Source: JBCBJX01 sp038522735 (GTDB lineage: Bacteria > Pseudomonadota > Alphaproteobacteria > Caulobacterales > Parvularculaceae). Taken from it: DNA of 32,278 nt. Shown here one piece after another: positions 32,104 through 32,278 of the stretch (position 1 is its first letter; every line of letters begins with the position of its first letter). Under the pieces are notes generated by a model, which saw only the letters and a list, made by a program, of their open reading frames with translations, was not told the origin of the DNA and did no database searches. The position numbers and the translations under genes were made by a program. The DNA lies in contig JBCBJX010000026.1 of the NCBI GenBank assembly GCA_038522735.1, positions 1 through 32,278 on the forward strand, given 5' to 3'.

Positions 32104-32278
32104 GGGGCTGGCCTAGGAGATTAGCGCTCCTACGGTTGGTTGATGCGGCTAAAGCATTCAAAACTCACGCATATTCAGACGAACAAGCTGGTTGAGCACT
32201 TCGTCGCCGGGACGCCTGCTCGAACAGCCTGTCTGCTGGTCGGGGTGAACAAGATCACGGCGACGCACTTCTATCATC
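32104..32278 (+). mobile_element. Left end of an IS1595-family (IS1016-like) insertion sequence
   Basis: GGGGCTGGCCTAGGAGATTAG at 32104 resembles the terminal repeat of IS1016-like elements, which begin GGGGCTG and continue with CCTAG. The transposase gene starts 39 bases inside. The right end, and so any target duplication, lies off the window. Confidence 0.6.
32143..32278 (+). CDS. IS1595-family transposase, N-terminal fragment (cut by the window edge)
   Basis: 45 codons from ATG 32143 to the right edge. The sequence LTHIQTNKLVEHFVAGTPAR, then ACLLVGVNKITATHFYH, is the N-terminal helix-turn-helix region typical of IS1595 transposases (YFVAG-x-TARTAADLVGVNR-type). The catalytic DDE/N domain is outside the window, so intactness cannot be judged. 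Confidence 0.75.
   Translation, partial: MRLKHSKLTHIQTNKLVEHFVAGTPARTACLLVGVNKITATHFYH

Noticed and set aside
31979..32161. 60-codon minus-strand frame beside the insertion sequence
   Set aside because: It crosses the insertion sequence end and the transposase start, and shows no family features.

Overview
This window is GC-rich chromosomal DNA from an alphaproteobacterium. Three things point there: the ffh, rpsP, rimM, trmD, rplS cluster, the CC0125/CC1285-type lipoproteins, and the TPR sulfotransferases. Gene content resembles Caulobacterales or Parvularculales (Hyphomonadaceae or Parvularculaceae), but that is inference from gene content, not a database match. I read 36 protein-coding genes. 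Two run off the window edges, and one (the Fic gene) appears to have a disturbed 5' end. I see no rRNA, tRNA or CRISPR array.

Layout. 1-3486: a divergent pair of TPR enzymes, a 2OG-Fe(II) oxygenase-like protein (cut at the left edge) and a sulfotransferase. 3490-8969: a 55-residue small protein, a GNAT acetyltransferase, a membrane-anchored periplasmic protein, an M28 peptidase, a PhoD-like lipoprotein and a phytase-fold esterase-like protein. 8920-10758: a visibly AT-richer insert with a Fic protein and an extremely acidic, lysine-free protein. 10762-16495: an SRPBCC protein, then the translation/SRP cluster read right to left (ffh, rpsP, two lipoproteins, rimM, trmD, rplS). 16687-18352: a second sulfotransferase and a secreted Arg/Asp-rich repeat protein. 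18403-20338: a compact operon (DUF2141, DUF2306, membrane protein, winged-helix regulator) whose promoter region holds a nested 35-bp palindrome. 20431-25865: a small membrane protein, then a probable peptide/amino-acid operon (prolyl oligopeptidase, three small proteins, dicarboxylate/amino acid symporter). 25995-30634: a Baeyer-Villiger-type monooxygenase, a lipoprotein formylglycine-generating enzyme overlapping an M19 dipeptidase, and dapF. 30635-32278: a second AT-rich stretch with a three-TM membrane protein and the left end of an IS1595/IS1016-type element.

How the genes fit together. Most of the GC-rich genes are housekeeping or envelope peptide-scavenging functions: four exported peptidases or hydrolases plus a symporter. 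A minor theme is sulfate chemistry (two sulfotransferases and a formylglycine-generating enzyme), though no sulfatase is in view. The best candidates for something undescribed are the Fic/acidic-protein island, the lipoprotein formylglycine-generating enzyme, and the regulator operon with its composite operator.
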